The notes: generated from the sequence alone by a model not told the origin. A stretch of DNA of 64,000 nt from CAVRZR01 sp964354215 (GCA_964354215.1 CAYGYT010000001.1:161419-225418), one strand, 5' to 3'. Counted from the stretch's first letter, positions 45,719-54,463 are shown. Numbers and translations are program-made.

Positions 45719-45724
45719 GCGGGC
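45661..45724 (+). promoter_or_regulatory. Putative attenuator hairpins in the metY leader
   Basis: Hairpin 1 at 45661-45695: GCCCGG pairs with CCGGGC and an inner GCGC/GCGC stem closes a GTAT loop. It begins 5 bases after the last Met codon of the run, so a ribosome stalled there would block it. Hairpin 2 at 45706-45724: GCTCGCC / GGCGGGC with TCGTA loop. Neither has a T run, so control could act on translation or through Rho. Confidence 0.45.
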
Positions 45725-45771
45725 TCATCTGCAGTCCACATCAGACACGACCGAAAGTGAGGTACCGAGCC

Positions 45772-47073
45772 ATGAGTGACTCGTCCACCCCCCGTTTCGA
45801 TACGCTTGCGATCCACGCCGGGCAGGTCCCCGATCCCACCACCGGATCGCGCGCCGTCCCGATCTATCAGACCGTCGCGTACAACTTCCGCGACACGGAG
45901 CACGCCGCGAACCTCTTCGGCTTACGCGAGTTCGGCAACATCTACTCGCGGATCATGAACCCCACGAACGACGTGCTCGAGCAGCGCATCGCCGCCCTGC
46001 ACGGAGGCACAGCCGCTCTCGCCGTCTCGTCAGGACACGCCGCCGAGAACCTCGCGCTCCTGAACCTCGCGGACTCGGGCGATTCGATCGTGAGCTCTAC
46101 TTCGCTCTACGGCGGCACCTGGAACATCTTCCTGCACACGTTCAAGCGCCTCGGCATCACCGTGCGCTTCGTCGAGCCCACTGACATCCAGGGTTTCGTC
46201 GACGCAACGGACGACACAACGAAGGCATGGTTCATCGAGACGATCGGCAACCCGCGTCTCGACGTCCCCGATCTCGCGCCCCTCGCTGCCGCCGGCCGCG
46301 AGCTTGGCGTGCCGCTGGTCGTGGACAACACGTTCGCGACGCCGTACCTCACTCGTCCGATCGAGCACGGCGCTGCGGTCGTCATCGAGTCGCTCACGAA
46401 GTGGCTCGGCGGACACGGCACCTCGATAGGTGGCGCGATCGTCGACGGTGGCAACTTCGACTGGGGCAACGGTCGCTTCCCGCACTTCACCGAGGGCGAC
46501 CCGAGCTACCACGGACTGAAGTACTGGGACGTCTTCGGCGACTTCCCGGGTCTGGGCAACGTCGCCTTCGGCATACGCGCGCGCGTGCAGCTGCAGCGTG
46601 ACTTCGGCGCGGCGCTCTCACCGTTCAACGCGCAGCAGTTCATCCTTGGAGTGGAGACGTTGTCGCTTCGCCTCGAGCGCCACTCTCAGAACGCTCTGGC
46701 GGTCGCGAAGTATCTCGAATCGCACCCGAAGGTCGACTGGGTCATCTACCCCGGCCTGACGTCGCATCCCACGAAGGCGAACGCCGACCGCTACCTCACG
46801 CACGGCTACGGCGGCGTTGTGGTCTTCGGCGTGAAGGGCGGGCTTGAGGCCGGCAAGAAGCTCATCGACTCCGTAGAGCTCTTCAGCCACCTTGCGAACG
46901 TGGGAGACGCGAAGTCGCTCATCATCCACCCTGCCTCCACCACGCACTCCCAGCTCTCAGAAGAGGAGCTCGTTCGCGCCGGAATCGGCCCGGACTTCGT
47001 CCGCCTTGCGGTGGGCATCGAGGACGTCGCCGACATCCTGGCCGATCTGGACCAGGCACTCGAGCGGGTGTAG
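45772..47073 (+). CDS. metY: O-acetylhomoserine sulfhydrylase
   Basis: 433 residues of the Cys/Met-metabolism PLP-enzyme family. PLP lysine is Lys210 in ESLTKWLGGHG; the N-terminus FDTLAIHAGQ, the NIYSRIMNPT block and the insert GNFDWGNGRFPHFT identify the longer MetY branch rather than MetB/MetC. It joins O-acetylhomoserine with sulfide to make homocysteine. It is first in metY-metX-metW and stands behind the Met-rich leader. Confidence 0.95.
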   Translation: MSDSSTPRFDTLAIHAGQVPDPTTGSRAVPIYQTVAYNFRDTEHAANLFGLREFGNIYSRIMNPTNDVLEQRIAALHGGTAALAVSSGHAAENLALLNLADSGDSIVSSTSLYGGTWNIFLHTFKRLGITVRFVEPTDIQGFVDATDDTTKAWFIETIGNPRLDVPDLAPLAAAGRELGVPLVVDNTFATPYLTRPIEHGAAVVIESLTKWLGGHGTSIGGAIVDGGNFDWGNGRFPHFTEGDPSYHGLKYWDVFGDFPGLGNVAFGIRARVQLQRDFGAALSPFNAQQFILGVETLSLRLERHSQNALAVAKYLESHPKVDWVIYPGLTSHPTKANADRYLTHGYGGVVVFGVKGGLEAGKKLIDSVELFSHLANVGDAKSLIIHPASTTHSQLSEEELVRAGIGPDFVRLAVGIEDVADILADLDQALERV

Positions 47074-47076
47074 GCG

Positions 47077-48261
47077 ATGAGCGGCACGAACGTCGGCTCG
47101 CCTCCCCCCGAGGCGCGGCTCGTGACGCTGGACGGCGAGGTGAGACTCTCCTCAGGGCAGAGTCTCACCTCCGTGCAGGTCGCGTACGAGACGTTCGGCG
47201 AACTCAACGAGAAGAAATCGAATGCCGTGCTGATCTGCCACGCGCTGTCCGGCGACTCGCACGTCACAAGTGGGGCCAGCGGGCGCGAAGGCTGGTGGGA
47301 GCCGCTCGTGGGACCGGGCCGGGCCATCGACACCGACCGCCTGCACGTGATCTGCAGCAACGTGCTCGGAGGGTGCAGCGGCACGACCGGTCCGGGCTCG
47401 ATCGATTCCGCGACCGGCAAGCGGTACGGCCGGAGCTTCCCGCTCGTCACCGTCGAGGACATGGTGGACGCGCAGATCCGCGTGCTCGACGAGCTTGGCA
47501 TCGAGCGGCTCGCGGCGGTCATCGGCGGCTCGATGGGCGGCATGCAGGCGCTCGCGTGGGGCAAGCGCTATCCACACCGCGTCGCATCCGTGATCGCGGA
47601 TGCGACGACCCCGCGTCTCGCGGCCCAGGCGATCGGCTTCAACGAGGTCGGCCGCCAGGCCATACTCGAGGACCCGGCCTTCGCGGACGGCGACTACTAC
47701 GACAACGCGGTGCAGCCCGACGCGGGTCTCGCGATCGCACGCATGATCGGGCACATCACGTACCTCTCGGACGAGTCGATGCGCGAGAAGTTCGGCCGGC
47801 GGCTGAAGGACCGCGACGACTACGCGTTCGAGTTCGTGCACGAGTTCGAGGTAGAGACCTATCTTGCCCACCAGGGGAGGCGCTTTATCGAGCGCTTCGA
47901 CGCGAACACGTATCTCTACATGACGAAGGCGATGGACTACTTCGATCTGTGCGGGAGTGATGCGAGCCTCGCCGAGGCTGTCGCAGGCATGCCCGAGCGC
48001 TTCCTCGTGCTCTCGTTCTCGAGTGACTGGCTCTTCCCGACCTACCAGGCACGGCAGCTCGTTGACGCGTTGCTCGTCACCGGGAAGGCGGTCACATTCG
48101 CCGAGGTCCCCAGCCCCTACGGCCACGACGCGTTCCTGCTCGAGGTGGACGCGCAGACCGCACTCGTCAGGCCGTTTCTCGAGAACTCGGTGCGCGCGAA
48201 CGGCGCTCAACTGAGAGGCGTCTTGCCGAGCGGGCCGCTGACAAAGGCGGTGGCATCATGA
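47077..48261 (+). CDS. metX: Homoserine O-acetyltransferase
   Basis: 394 residues, alpha/beta-hydrolase fold: nucleophile Ser152 in GGSMGGMQAL, Asp in SSDWLFP and His in GHDAFLLE near the C-terminus. It makes the O-acyl-homoserine used by MetY. It starts 3 bases after metY and its stop overlaps metW (ATGA). Some MetX proteins use succinyl-CoA; the substrate is not decided here. Confidence 0.95.
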   Translation: MSGTNVGSPPPEARLVTLDGEVRLSSGQSLTSVQVAYETFGELNEKKSNAVLICHALSGDSHVTSGASGREGWWEPLVGPGRAIDTDRLHVICSNVLGGCSGTTGPGSIDSATGKRYGRSFPLVTVEDMVDAQIRVLDELGIERLAAVIGGSMGGMQALAWGKRYPHRVASVIADATTPRLAAQAIGFNEVGRQAILEDPAFADGDYYDNAVQPDAGLAIARMIGHITYLSDESMREKFGRRLKDRDDYAFEFVHEFEVETYLAHQGRRFIERFDANTYLYMTKAMDYFDLCGSDASLAEAVAGMPERFLVLSFSSDWLFPTYQARQLVDALLVTGKAVTFAEVPSPYGHDAFLLEVDAQTALVRPFLENSVRANGAQLRGVLPSGPLTKAVAS

Positions 48262-48899
48262 CCGCGGCAGAGCTGCTCAGACGCGACTTCGCACTGATCG
48301 CCGACCGCGTCCCGCACGGTGCGCGTGTGCTGGACCTCGGGTGCGGTGATGGCCGTCTGCTCGAGCTCGTCCGAGAAGCGCGGGGAGCTACGGTCACCGG
48401 AGTCGAGCTGGATCTCGACGACATCGCCGCGTGCATTGCACGCGACATCCCCGTCATCCAGGCCGACCTCGATGCTGGTCTGGCCGGCTTCCCCGACGAC
48501 GTATTCGACTGCGTGATCTTGTCTCAGACACTGCAAGTCGTGCGCAAACCCGCACTCGTCGTGCGCGAGATGCTCCGAGTGGGCGCCCGCGGCATCGTCT
48601 CGTTCCCGAACTTCGGCCACTGGAGGGTGCGCTCCTACCTCGCACTGCGCGGTCGGATGCCCGTGTCTCGGTCTATCCCGTACTCCTGGTACGAGACGCC
48701 GAACATCCACCACACCACGATCGAGGACTTCCGCGACTTCGTTCGCCAGAACGGGGGCGTCCTGGCCGAGGAGATCCCGTTGCGCGCCGCCGACACCCAA
48801 GGGCGCGTCGTGCGCGTATGGCCCAACCTCCTTGCCGACACCGAGATCGCGGTCATAGAGCGAGGTGTCGTCTCACACGAGCCCGAGCCGACCCCCTGA
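48258..48899 (+). CDS. metW: MetW, methionine-biosynthesis methyltransferase-fold protein
   Basis: 213 residues with SAM-binding motif LDLGCGDGRLLE and the MetW hallmarks FPNFGHWRVR and SWYETPNIHHTTI. MetW is translated with MetX and in several bacteria is needed for or stimulates MetX activity. It closes the operon. Confidence 0.94.
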   Translation: MTAAELLRRDFALIADRVPHGARVLDLGCGDGRLLELVREARGATVTGVELDLDDIAACIARDIPVIQADLDAGLAGFPDDVFDCVILSQTLQVVRKPALVVREMLRVGARGIVSFPNFGHWRVRSYLALRGRMPVSRSIPYSWYETPNIHHTTIEDFRDFVRQNGGVLAEEIPLRAADTQGRVVRVWPNLLADTEIAVIERGVVSHEPEPTP

Positions 48900-48904
48900 A
48901 CTGG

Positions 48905-49921
48905 CTATCTGACGACCATGAACGGCATCCAGGGCGAATACGCGGCCTTGTGTCGCGGGCACTCGTGGAAGAAGCGAACGCGCCAAGAACCCACGTCCGA
49001 CGCACGAAACGTGCGTTCGTAGACCCATTCCGACGTGTCACTGTCTATCGCGTTACTGATCTGCCAAGGCGTGTTCACGGACGTGCGCCACTTCTTCGCC
49101 AGCCGGTCGTACTTCTCGACGTTCAAGCGGTATTTCACGTCTGCCGGGGGCGTTCCCGGCGAGTGGAAGGGTCTGATCGTGCCCGACAGGCGGACCTTCC
49201 GTCCGACCCTGACCGTGCTGGTGCTGGGGCTGATCCTCGGCTTGCCCAAGCCGGCAGACACCAGCACAACCGCATTCGGAGTCGACTCGGCAGACCCCAC
49301 CGAGACGCGGTAGTACGCCTTCTTGATGGGGACGTGCAGCAACACGAACGTGCCCGTTGCGGTCTTGACCGTGCCGATGTCGTACCACTTGGGGTCGCTC
49401 TCGTATTGCACCTGGAACTTGGCCACATCGGTCTCGGCGCGGGAGGCAACTGCTGTGAGCGTCACGATGGATGGGTAGATGACGGCACGAGGACTGGCGA
49501 CAAGCGATACCGACGGCACCACGGGCTCCGAAACGGCGGCGACGTGCACGTCCACCGTCTTGAGTGTCTCCACGTTGTTCGACAAGTCAGCTGCCCAGTA
49601 CCCCACCACCGTGGTGCCCTCTTCGGAGATCACGAGGGATCCGGGATTGCTTCCGAGCTGAACCTGGGCTGCTCCGCCTATGCGGTACCAAATGGTCGGG
49701 ATACACGTGGCGCTGTACGAACTGAGAGTGACTCTGACGGAACCCTCAGGGAACCCCGGGCCTGCAGGACTCAGCGCCGCCGTGGTCACGGGCGGCTCGG
49801 TGCCGCCTCAACCGAATGCTGGAACGCCAGAGGAGAGCAGGACCGCGGCGGCAAGTGCCACCACGAAAGCCGCCCTCGAGAAGCGGCCACCGAATCGCGA
49901 CGCCACACCTGAAACCCGCAT
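48905..49921 (-). pseudogene. Surface protein with OmpL47-like domain, interrupted by in-frame TGA
   Basis: An ATG at 49921 starts a good signal peptide (basic start, hydrophobic run VVALAAAVLL, then GVPAFG). Codon 38 is TGA (49808-49810), and the same frame then runs on for 301 codons to 48905. The continuation has an OmpL47/chitobiase-C-like module (WYRIGG...EGTTVVGYWAADLSNNVE), then Ig-like beta modules of surface proteins. The TGA lies at the signal cleavage site, where a lipobox Cys (TGC/TGT) would be natural. Simplest reading: a nonsense mutation. A downstream GTG at 49789 would give 294 residues without export signal. Selenocysteine or sequencing error are alternatives. Confidence 0.6.
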
Positions 49922-49994
49922 ACTTAGCACACCCTTCGTCGAGGCGGGGCTTGAGCGTGATCAACACTATAGGAGCGTCTCACGCTCCTTGGAA

Positions 49995-50008
49995 GCCCCC
50001 TGCGGGGC
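49995..50008 (-). terminator. Small hairpin after rrf2
   Basis: GCCCC / GGGGC with CTGC loop, 7 bases past the stop of the Rrf2 gene, followed on the minus strand by TTCC only. A weak terminator candidate. Confidence 0.35.
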
Positions 50009-50014
50009 GCCAAC

Positions 50015-50431
50015 CTAAATGTAATACGTGTGTGCCGTGACCGAGTCGAGCTCGGCTTGGCGTTCAGTGAGCTGCTCGATGCTCGCGCTGGCGAGGTAGA
50101 TCTCGAAAGCGACGGTGGAACTCGCCCAGAATTCCGAAGTGGCGGAGCCCGAGAGGTGCGGCACGTCGAGCACGCTGCCCTCGATAGCGCGCACGACATC
50201 GGCAACGGTGATTCTGGCGGCGGGGCGGGCGAGCGCGTGGCCGCCTCCCGCCCCCCGCTTGCTGTCGAGGATTCCTGCGCGGGCGAGTTCGGACAGTTGC
50301 TGCTCCACGACGCGCTGTGGGAGCCCGAGACGGGAGGCTATCTCGGCACCGGAGGCATACGTCTCGGGCGCGCGACCCGCGAGCAGCACGAGCGCTCGAA
50401 GCGCGTAGTCGAGTCGCTGCGAGACGCGCAT
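50015..50431 (-). CDS. Rrf2-family transcription regulator (CymR-like)
   Basis: 138 residues. Winged helix of the Rrf2 family with GAEIASRLGLPQRVVEQQLSEL as recognition region and KRGAGGGHALARP as the wing. It has no cysteine, so it cannot hold the Fe-S cluster of IscR or NsrR. The gene starts immediately after the cysK stop, and a cluster-free Rrf2 beside cysteine synthase is the arrangement of CymR, which with CysK represses sulfur genes. That pairing is the likely role here. Confidence 0.88.
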   Translation of the reverse strand: MRVSQRLDYALRALVLLAGRAPETYASGAEIASRLGLPQRVVEQQLSELARAGILDSKRGAGGGHALARPAARITVADVVRAIEGSVLDVPHLSGSATSEFWASSTVAFEIYLASASIEQLTERQAELDSVTAHTYYI

Positions 50432-51394
50432 CTAGCCGAGCTCCTCCCATAGCTTGGTGGTGAGGTAGCGCTCGCCCGTCGAGGGAGCGACCGTCACGAT
50501 GGTCTTCCCGGCCATCTCGGGGCGTGCCGCGATCCGCAGGGCGGCCGCCACGTTGGCTCCGCTGGAGATCCCGACGAGGAGGCCCTCCTCGGCAGCGAGC
50601 CGACGAGCGACTGCGATGGACTCCTCGCCGTCGACGCGCTCGACGCCGTCCAGCACTTCGAGGTCAAGCACGGCGGGGATGAAGTTCGCGCCGATGCCTT
50701 GGATGAGGTGTGGTCCCGGCGTGAGCGGCTCCCCCCCGAGATGTTGCGAGATGATCGGCGATTCGGCGGGCTCGACCGCGATGGCCAGCACCGCGGCGTC
50801 CTGCTCCTTCAGGTAGCGGCCGACACCGCTGATGGTCCCGCCGGTTCCCACGCCGGCCACGAACGCTCCGATCACGCCGGCTTGTGCACCCACTGCGTTC
50901 CAGACTTCGGGGCCGGTGGTGCGATAGTGCGCTCGGGGGTTGGCCGGGTTGTCGAACTGGCCGGGGATGAAGGCGTCCTTCGTCTCCAGTGCGATTGCGT
51001 CCGCGGCCTCGACCGTTCCGCGCATGCCGTTCTCTCGCGGTGTGAGGACGATCTCGGCGCCGAACGCCTTCAAGAGCTTGCGGCGCTCGATCGACATCGA
51101 TTCGGGCATCGTGAGGATGGTGCGGTAGCCGCGGGCCGCGCCGATCATCGCGATTGCGATGCCGGTGTTGCCGCTGGTGGGTTCCACGAGCACCGAGCGG
51201 CCGCGCGTGATGATCCCGCGCTCCTCGGCGTCGTCGATCATGGAAAGCCCGATCCGGTCCTTCACTGAGCCGCCGGGATTGCGCGACTCGAGCTTCACCG
51301 CGACCATCGCGCCCAGGCCCTGGGAGAGGCGATTGAGGCGCACGAGGGGAGTGTCGCCGATGGTGATGTCGACTGCCGAAGCGATAGCTGTCAT
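50432..51394 (-). CDS. cysK: Cysteine synthase A (O-acetylserine sulfhydrylase)
   Basis: 320 residues, fold-type II PLP enzyme. PLP Lys45 lies in GGSVKDRI, the substrate loop is PTSGNTGIA, and the phosphate-binding loop GVGTGGTISG is present. It makes cysteine from O-acetylserine and sulfide. AGGAGG precedes the ATG by 8 bases. It abuts the Rrf2 regulator gene. Confidence 0.96.
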   Translation of the reverse strand: MTAIASAVDITIGDTPLVRLNRLSQGLGAMVAVKLESRNPGGSVKDRIGLSMIDDAEERGIITRGRSVLVEPTSGNTGIAIAMIGAARGYRTILTMPESMSIERRKLLKAFGAEIVLTPRENGMRGTVEAADAIALETKDAFIPGQFDNPANPRAHYRTTGPEVWNAVGAQAGVIGAFVAGVGTGGTISGVGRYLKEQDAAVLAIAVEPAESPIISQHLGGEPLTPGPHLIQGIGANFIPAVLDLEVLDGVERVDGEESIAVARRLAAEEGLLVGISSGANVAAALRIAARPEMAGKTIVTVAPSTGERYLTTKLWEELG

Positions 51395-51499
51395 CGCGAT
51401 GCCTCCTGGTTTGAGGTGTCGGAGTGGTCGCCTCTAGTGCGTGAGATGTTTGTACCACGATTGAAGGCACATAAGCGCACGAGTGATATGCGGAATCGG

Positions 51500-51637
51500 C
51501 GGATCGAGGGGAATGCAATCGTCTGGAGGTCGTGCGCGTCAGCGATCTCGATGCTGTGGCGGTAGGCGCTGCCGAAGCGTCCCCGTCCGTCGGCACGGGC
51601 ACGCGCTCTCGCACGTACTCGACGCCGTCCCGCGCTC
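51500..51637 (-). pseudogene. Relic copy of the macro-domain gene
   Basis: On the minus strand this short tract translates in two pieces that match the intact macro protein at 53924-54463. One frame gives DGVEYVRERVPVPTDGD (intact: EGAEYVREHGTVPTGGA). The next frame gives SAYRHSIEIADAHDLQTIAFPSI (intact: SAYRHSIEIADARGLETIAFPSI). About 35 residues between these blocks, the N-terminus and the C-terminus are missing. The relic ends where the tetR gene begins. Confidence 0.75.
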
Positions 51638-52297
51638 TCATCCCTCGTCCCGCGCGCGCTCCAGCCCGTCGAGGATGATCTCGAGCCCGAAGTCGAACTC
51701 GGCCTTCTCGTCGAGGCCGTGGGCGAATGCGTGCTCGACCATCTCGGTCAGATAGGGGTACTCGTCGGGGGGGAGTGCCTGCCGGAACGCTTCGGCCATC
51801 TCCTCGGGACTCGCGCCGACGGAGAGGTTGAGCTGCTGGCGTCCGAAGCCATAGACGTAGCTGTCGATAGCCGAGAGTGCGCTCGTGGTCAGTTCGAGCG
51901 AGAAGCCGGCTCGCCTGAGTGTTCCCACCATCCACTCGAAGTAGCGAAGCCGGGCCGGGCCGCTCGACTCGCGCGAGTCGTTAAGAGCGCTCGCCCAGGG
52001 ATGACACGAGAAGACGCCGTGCGCGGAGAAGGCCCTCCCGCGCACGGCCTCGCGCCAGTCCGCTGCGTCCGGAAGCTCGATCTCGCCCACGACCACGTCG
52101 AGCATGCCGTCGAGAAGGTCGTCCTTGTTGCCCACGTGGTTGTAGAGCGACATCGCCTGGACGCCCAGACGGTCGGCGAGCGCGCGCATCGTGAGCGAGT
52201 CCACGCCGCTTTCGTCCGCGAGGCCGATAGCGGCGAGCAACACCCGCTCACGGCTCAACGGGGTTCGTTCGGGATCTGCCTGCCGACGCTCGGCCAT
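51638..52297 (-). CDS. TetR-family repressor
   Basis: 219 residues. N-terminal HTH with ALADRLGVQAMSLYNHVGNKDDLL, and a TetR_C-type ligand domain. ATG 52297 has GGAGAAG upstream; an ATG at 52330 has no ribosome site and would sit close to the promoter. It is divergent from the DUF4386 gene; two near-identical palindromes between them are the likely operators, so it should repress itself and that operon. Confidence 0.87.
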   Translation of the reverse strand: MAERRQADPERTPLSRERVLLAAIGLADESGVDSLTMRALADRLGVQAMSLYNHVGNKDDLLDGMLDVVVGEIELPDAADWREAVRGRAFSAHGVFSCHPWASALNDSRESSGPARLRYFEWMVGTLRRAGFSLELTTSALSAIDSYVYGFGRQQLNLSVGASPEEMAEAFRQALPPDEYPYLTEMVEHAFAHGLDEKAEFDFGLEIILDGLERARDEG

Positions 52298-52347
52298 CTG
52301 TCTTCTTCTCCGTTCTCGGACCGGATCCATCCGTCTGCCGCGGGGGC

Positions 52348-52389
52348 TTGACAGACTTACATTGTAAGTAGCATACTTACTTAGTAAGT
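52348..52389 (+). promoter_or_regulatory. Promoter with twin TetR-type operators
   Basis: TTGACA at 52348-52353 is a consensus -35. Two palindromes follow: ACTTACATTGTAAGT (52355-52369) and ACTTACTTAGTAAGT (52375-52389), both ACTTAC-N3-GTAAGT, with centres 20 bp apart, so two dimers would bind on the same DNA face. CATACT at 52372-52377 could be the -10 (18-base spacer). The local AT content is far above the surroundings. Confidence 0.85.
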
Positions 52390-52449
52390 CTACACCGCAG
52401 ACGCGGGCGGTACAAGAACACCGCCCGTCCCAAGAAGGAGGAGAGTCAG

Positions 52450-53175
52450 ATGAGCGAACTCGATCGGAACACTACGACTCAACAGAAGGCAGGAGGGTTC
52501 GCCGCCCTCTACCTGGCGGCGGCCTTCCTCGTCGCGATGCCGTACTTCCTCGTAGTCGTCAACTACCCCGACGCGACCGACCTCGCCCAGAAGGTCGCGC
52601 TCCTCGCGGCCAATCGAGGCAGCATGTACGCCATGTACCTCATCACGTACGTGATCTTCGGCATCGTCCTTGTCGTCCTCTCGCTTGCGCTGCACTCGCG
52701 CCTTCGGGACGAGGCACCTGTGACCATGCAGGTCGCGACCGCGGTCGGGCTCATCTGGGGATTCGTGCTCGTTGCGAGTGGCATGATCTTCAACCACGGC
52801 ATGTGGACCGTCACCACCCTCTACGGCACCGATCGGGTGGCGGCTATGTCGGCGTGGCAGGCCATCGAGCCGATAGCGCAGGGTCTGGGTGGCGCAAGTG
52901 GCGAACTCCTCGGCGGGCTGTGGGTTCTGCTCGTGAGTGTCGTGGCTCTGCGCTCCGGCGCCCTGCCGAAGGCGCTCGGCTGGCTCGGGCTCGCGATCGG
53001 CATCCTCGGCCTCGTTTCGGTCGTGCCGGTCCTGAACGACGCGGCCATGGCGTTCGGGCTCCTCGCGATCGTGTGGTTTGCCTGGCTGGGCGTCGTGCTC
53101 GTGCGCGGCGCCGCTGTCGTTTCCACCCAGCGCATCCCGGCGTCCGCGGCTCTGCGGCGGGGAGCGGTGGTGTAG
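52450..53175 (+). CDS. DUF4386-like membrane protein
   Basis: 241 residues with about six membrane segments; the 'FAALYLAAAFLVAMPYF' start and the NHGMWTV and LP-x-ALGWLGLAIG stretches fit DUF4386. Function of the family is unknown. AAGAAGGAGGAG lies before the ATG. It is first in the TetR-controlled operon; the next gene starts right after its stop. Confidence 0.75.
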   Translation: MSELDRNTTTQQKAGGFAALYLAAAFLVAMPYFLVVVNYPDATDLAQKVALLAANRGSMYAMYLITYVIFGIVLVVLSLALHSRLRDEAPVTMQVATAVGLIWGFVLVASGMIFNHGMWTVTTLYGTDRVAAMSAWQAIEPIAQGLGGASGELLGGLWVLLVSVVALRSGALPKALGWLGLAIGILGLVSVVPVLNDAAMAFGLLAIVWFAWLGVVLVRGAAVVSTQRIPASAALRRGAVV

Positions 53176-53910
53176 ATGTCGTCCCAACAGCAGACCGTGC
53201 TGCTCCTCGGCGGTACCGGACGCACCGGCAGTCGTGTGCTGCAGCAGCTCCTCGAACGGGGCGTGAGCGTCCGGGCGATAGTCCGCTCGCCTCACAAGCT
53301 CCCTGCTGCGATCGCCCGGAATCCCTTGCTGACGGTGATTGAATCCTCCGTGTCGGAGTCGGCCGACGAGGATCTCGCGCGCTACATCGACGGCTGCGAC
53401 GCCGTCATCTCGTGCCTCGGTCACACCACGAACCTCTCCGGCATCTTCGGCAAGCCCCGCGACCTCGTCGCGGAAGCAACGGCGAGGGTGTGCCGCGCCA
53501 TTGAAACGCTGCGCCCGGAACGCCCAGTCAAGTTCGTCCTGATGAGCAGCGTTTCGGTCAACCGGCCCGAGCGTCTCGATTCGCGTCGGGGCGGGCTGGA
53601 GCGGGCCGCCCTGTGGACGATGCGCGGTCTCGTGCCGCCGGCGCGGGACAACCAGCGGGCGGCCGACTTCCTGTGCGGACGCGTCGGCACGAGCGACCGG
53701 TTCGTGCAGTGGGCGGCCGTCCGGCCCGACACGCTCTGCGACAGCGAGGTCTGCGAGTATGAGCTGCACGAAGGCCTCGTCGACGGGCTCTTTCGGCCGG
53801 GCAAGACGAACATGGCCAACGTCGCCAACTTCATGTGCGAGCTGGTCACGAGCGACGCGACGTGGGGCTCCTGGAGGGGGAAGCTCCCGGTGATCGTCAA
53901 CGCTACCTAG
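53176..53910 (+). CDS. NAD(P)-binding NmrA/SDR-like protein
   Basis: 244 residues. Rossmann loop GGTGRTGSRVLQQL, then IVRSPHK and CDAVISCLGH as in atypical SDRs that bind NAD(P). The usual YxxxK is not evident, so it may sense redox state rather than act as a reductase. It follows the DUF4386 gene with no gap and is presumably under the same TetR control. Confidence 0.8.
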   Translation: MSSQQQTVLLLGGTGRTGSRVLQQLLERGVSVRAIVRSPHKLPAAIARNPLLTVIESSVSESADEDLARYIDGCDAVISCLGHTTNLSGIFGKPRDLVAEATARVCRAIETLRPERPVKFVLMSSVSVNRPERLDSRRGGLERAALWTMRGLVPPARDNQRAADFLCGRVGTSDRFVQWAAVRPDTLCDSEVCEYELHEGLVDGLFRPGKTNMANVANFMCELVTSDATWGSWRGKLPVIVNAT

Positions 53911-53923
53911 GGTCGCCTTCGCG

Positions 53924-54463
53924 CTATCGCGGTTGGTCGACGGAGTCCGCTTCCCCCAGCGCCTTGTCATACGCCGCGTACGTGTCCCGGTCGTAGAGCA
54001 CGAACGTCGCCTCGCGCACGTGCTCGGCCGACGCGAGCGCATCGCGCACCGCGCGTAGCGCGACCGGCGCCGCCCGCGCGACCGGGTAGCCGAAGATGCC
54101 CGTCGAGATCGACGGGAACGCGATCGTCTCGAGCCCGCGCGCGTCGGCGATCTCGATGCTGTGGCGGTAGGCGCTCGCGAGCATGCCCGCCTCGCCGCCG
54201 CTCCCGCCGTGCCACACCGGGCCGACCGCGTGGATCACGTACCGCGCGGGCAGGTGCCCGCCTGTGGTGATCGCGGCCCCGCCCGTCGGCACGGTCCCGT
54301 GCTCGCGTACGTACTCGGCGCCCTCGCGCGCGATCTCGGGCCCGCCAGCCGCGTGGATCGCTCCGCACGCCCCGCCGCCGGGTGCCAGATGCGTGTTCGC
54401 CGCGTTCACGATCGCGTCGGCTTCGAACTCGGTGATGTCCCCGAGTGTCAGATGAATGCCCAT
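53924..54463 (-). CDS. Macro-domain ADP-ribose hydrolase (MacroD/YmdB-like)
   Basis: 179 residues. GDITEFEADAIVNAANTHL with PGGGACGAIHAAGG and the ribose loop SISTGIFGYP are the MacroD signatures; these enzymes bind ADP-ribose and remove it from proteins or deacetylate O-acetyl-ADP-ribose. AGGAGG precedes the ATG. A damaged second copy lies 2.3 kb away beyond the TetR cassette. Confidence 0.92.
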   Translation of the reverse strand: MGIHLTLGDITEFEADAIVNAANTHLAPGGGACGAIHAAGGPEIAREGAEYVREHGTVPTGGAAITTGGHLPARYVIHAVGPVWHGGSGGEAGMLASAYRHSIEIADARGLETIAFPSISTGIFGYPVARAAPVALRAVRDALASAEHVREATFVLYDRDTYAAYDKALGEADSVDQPR

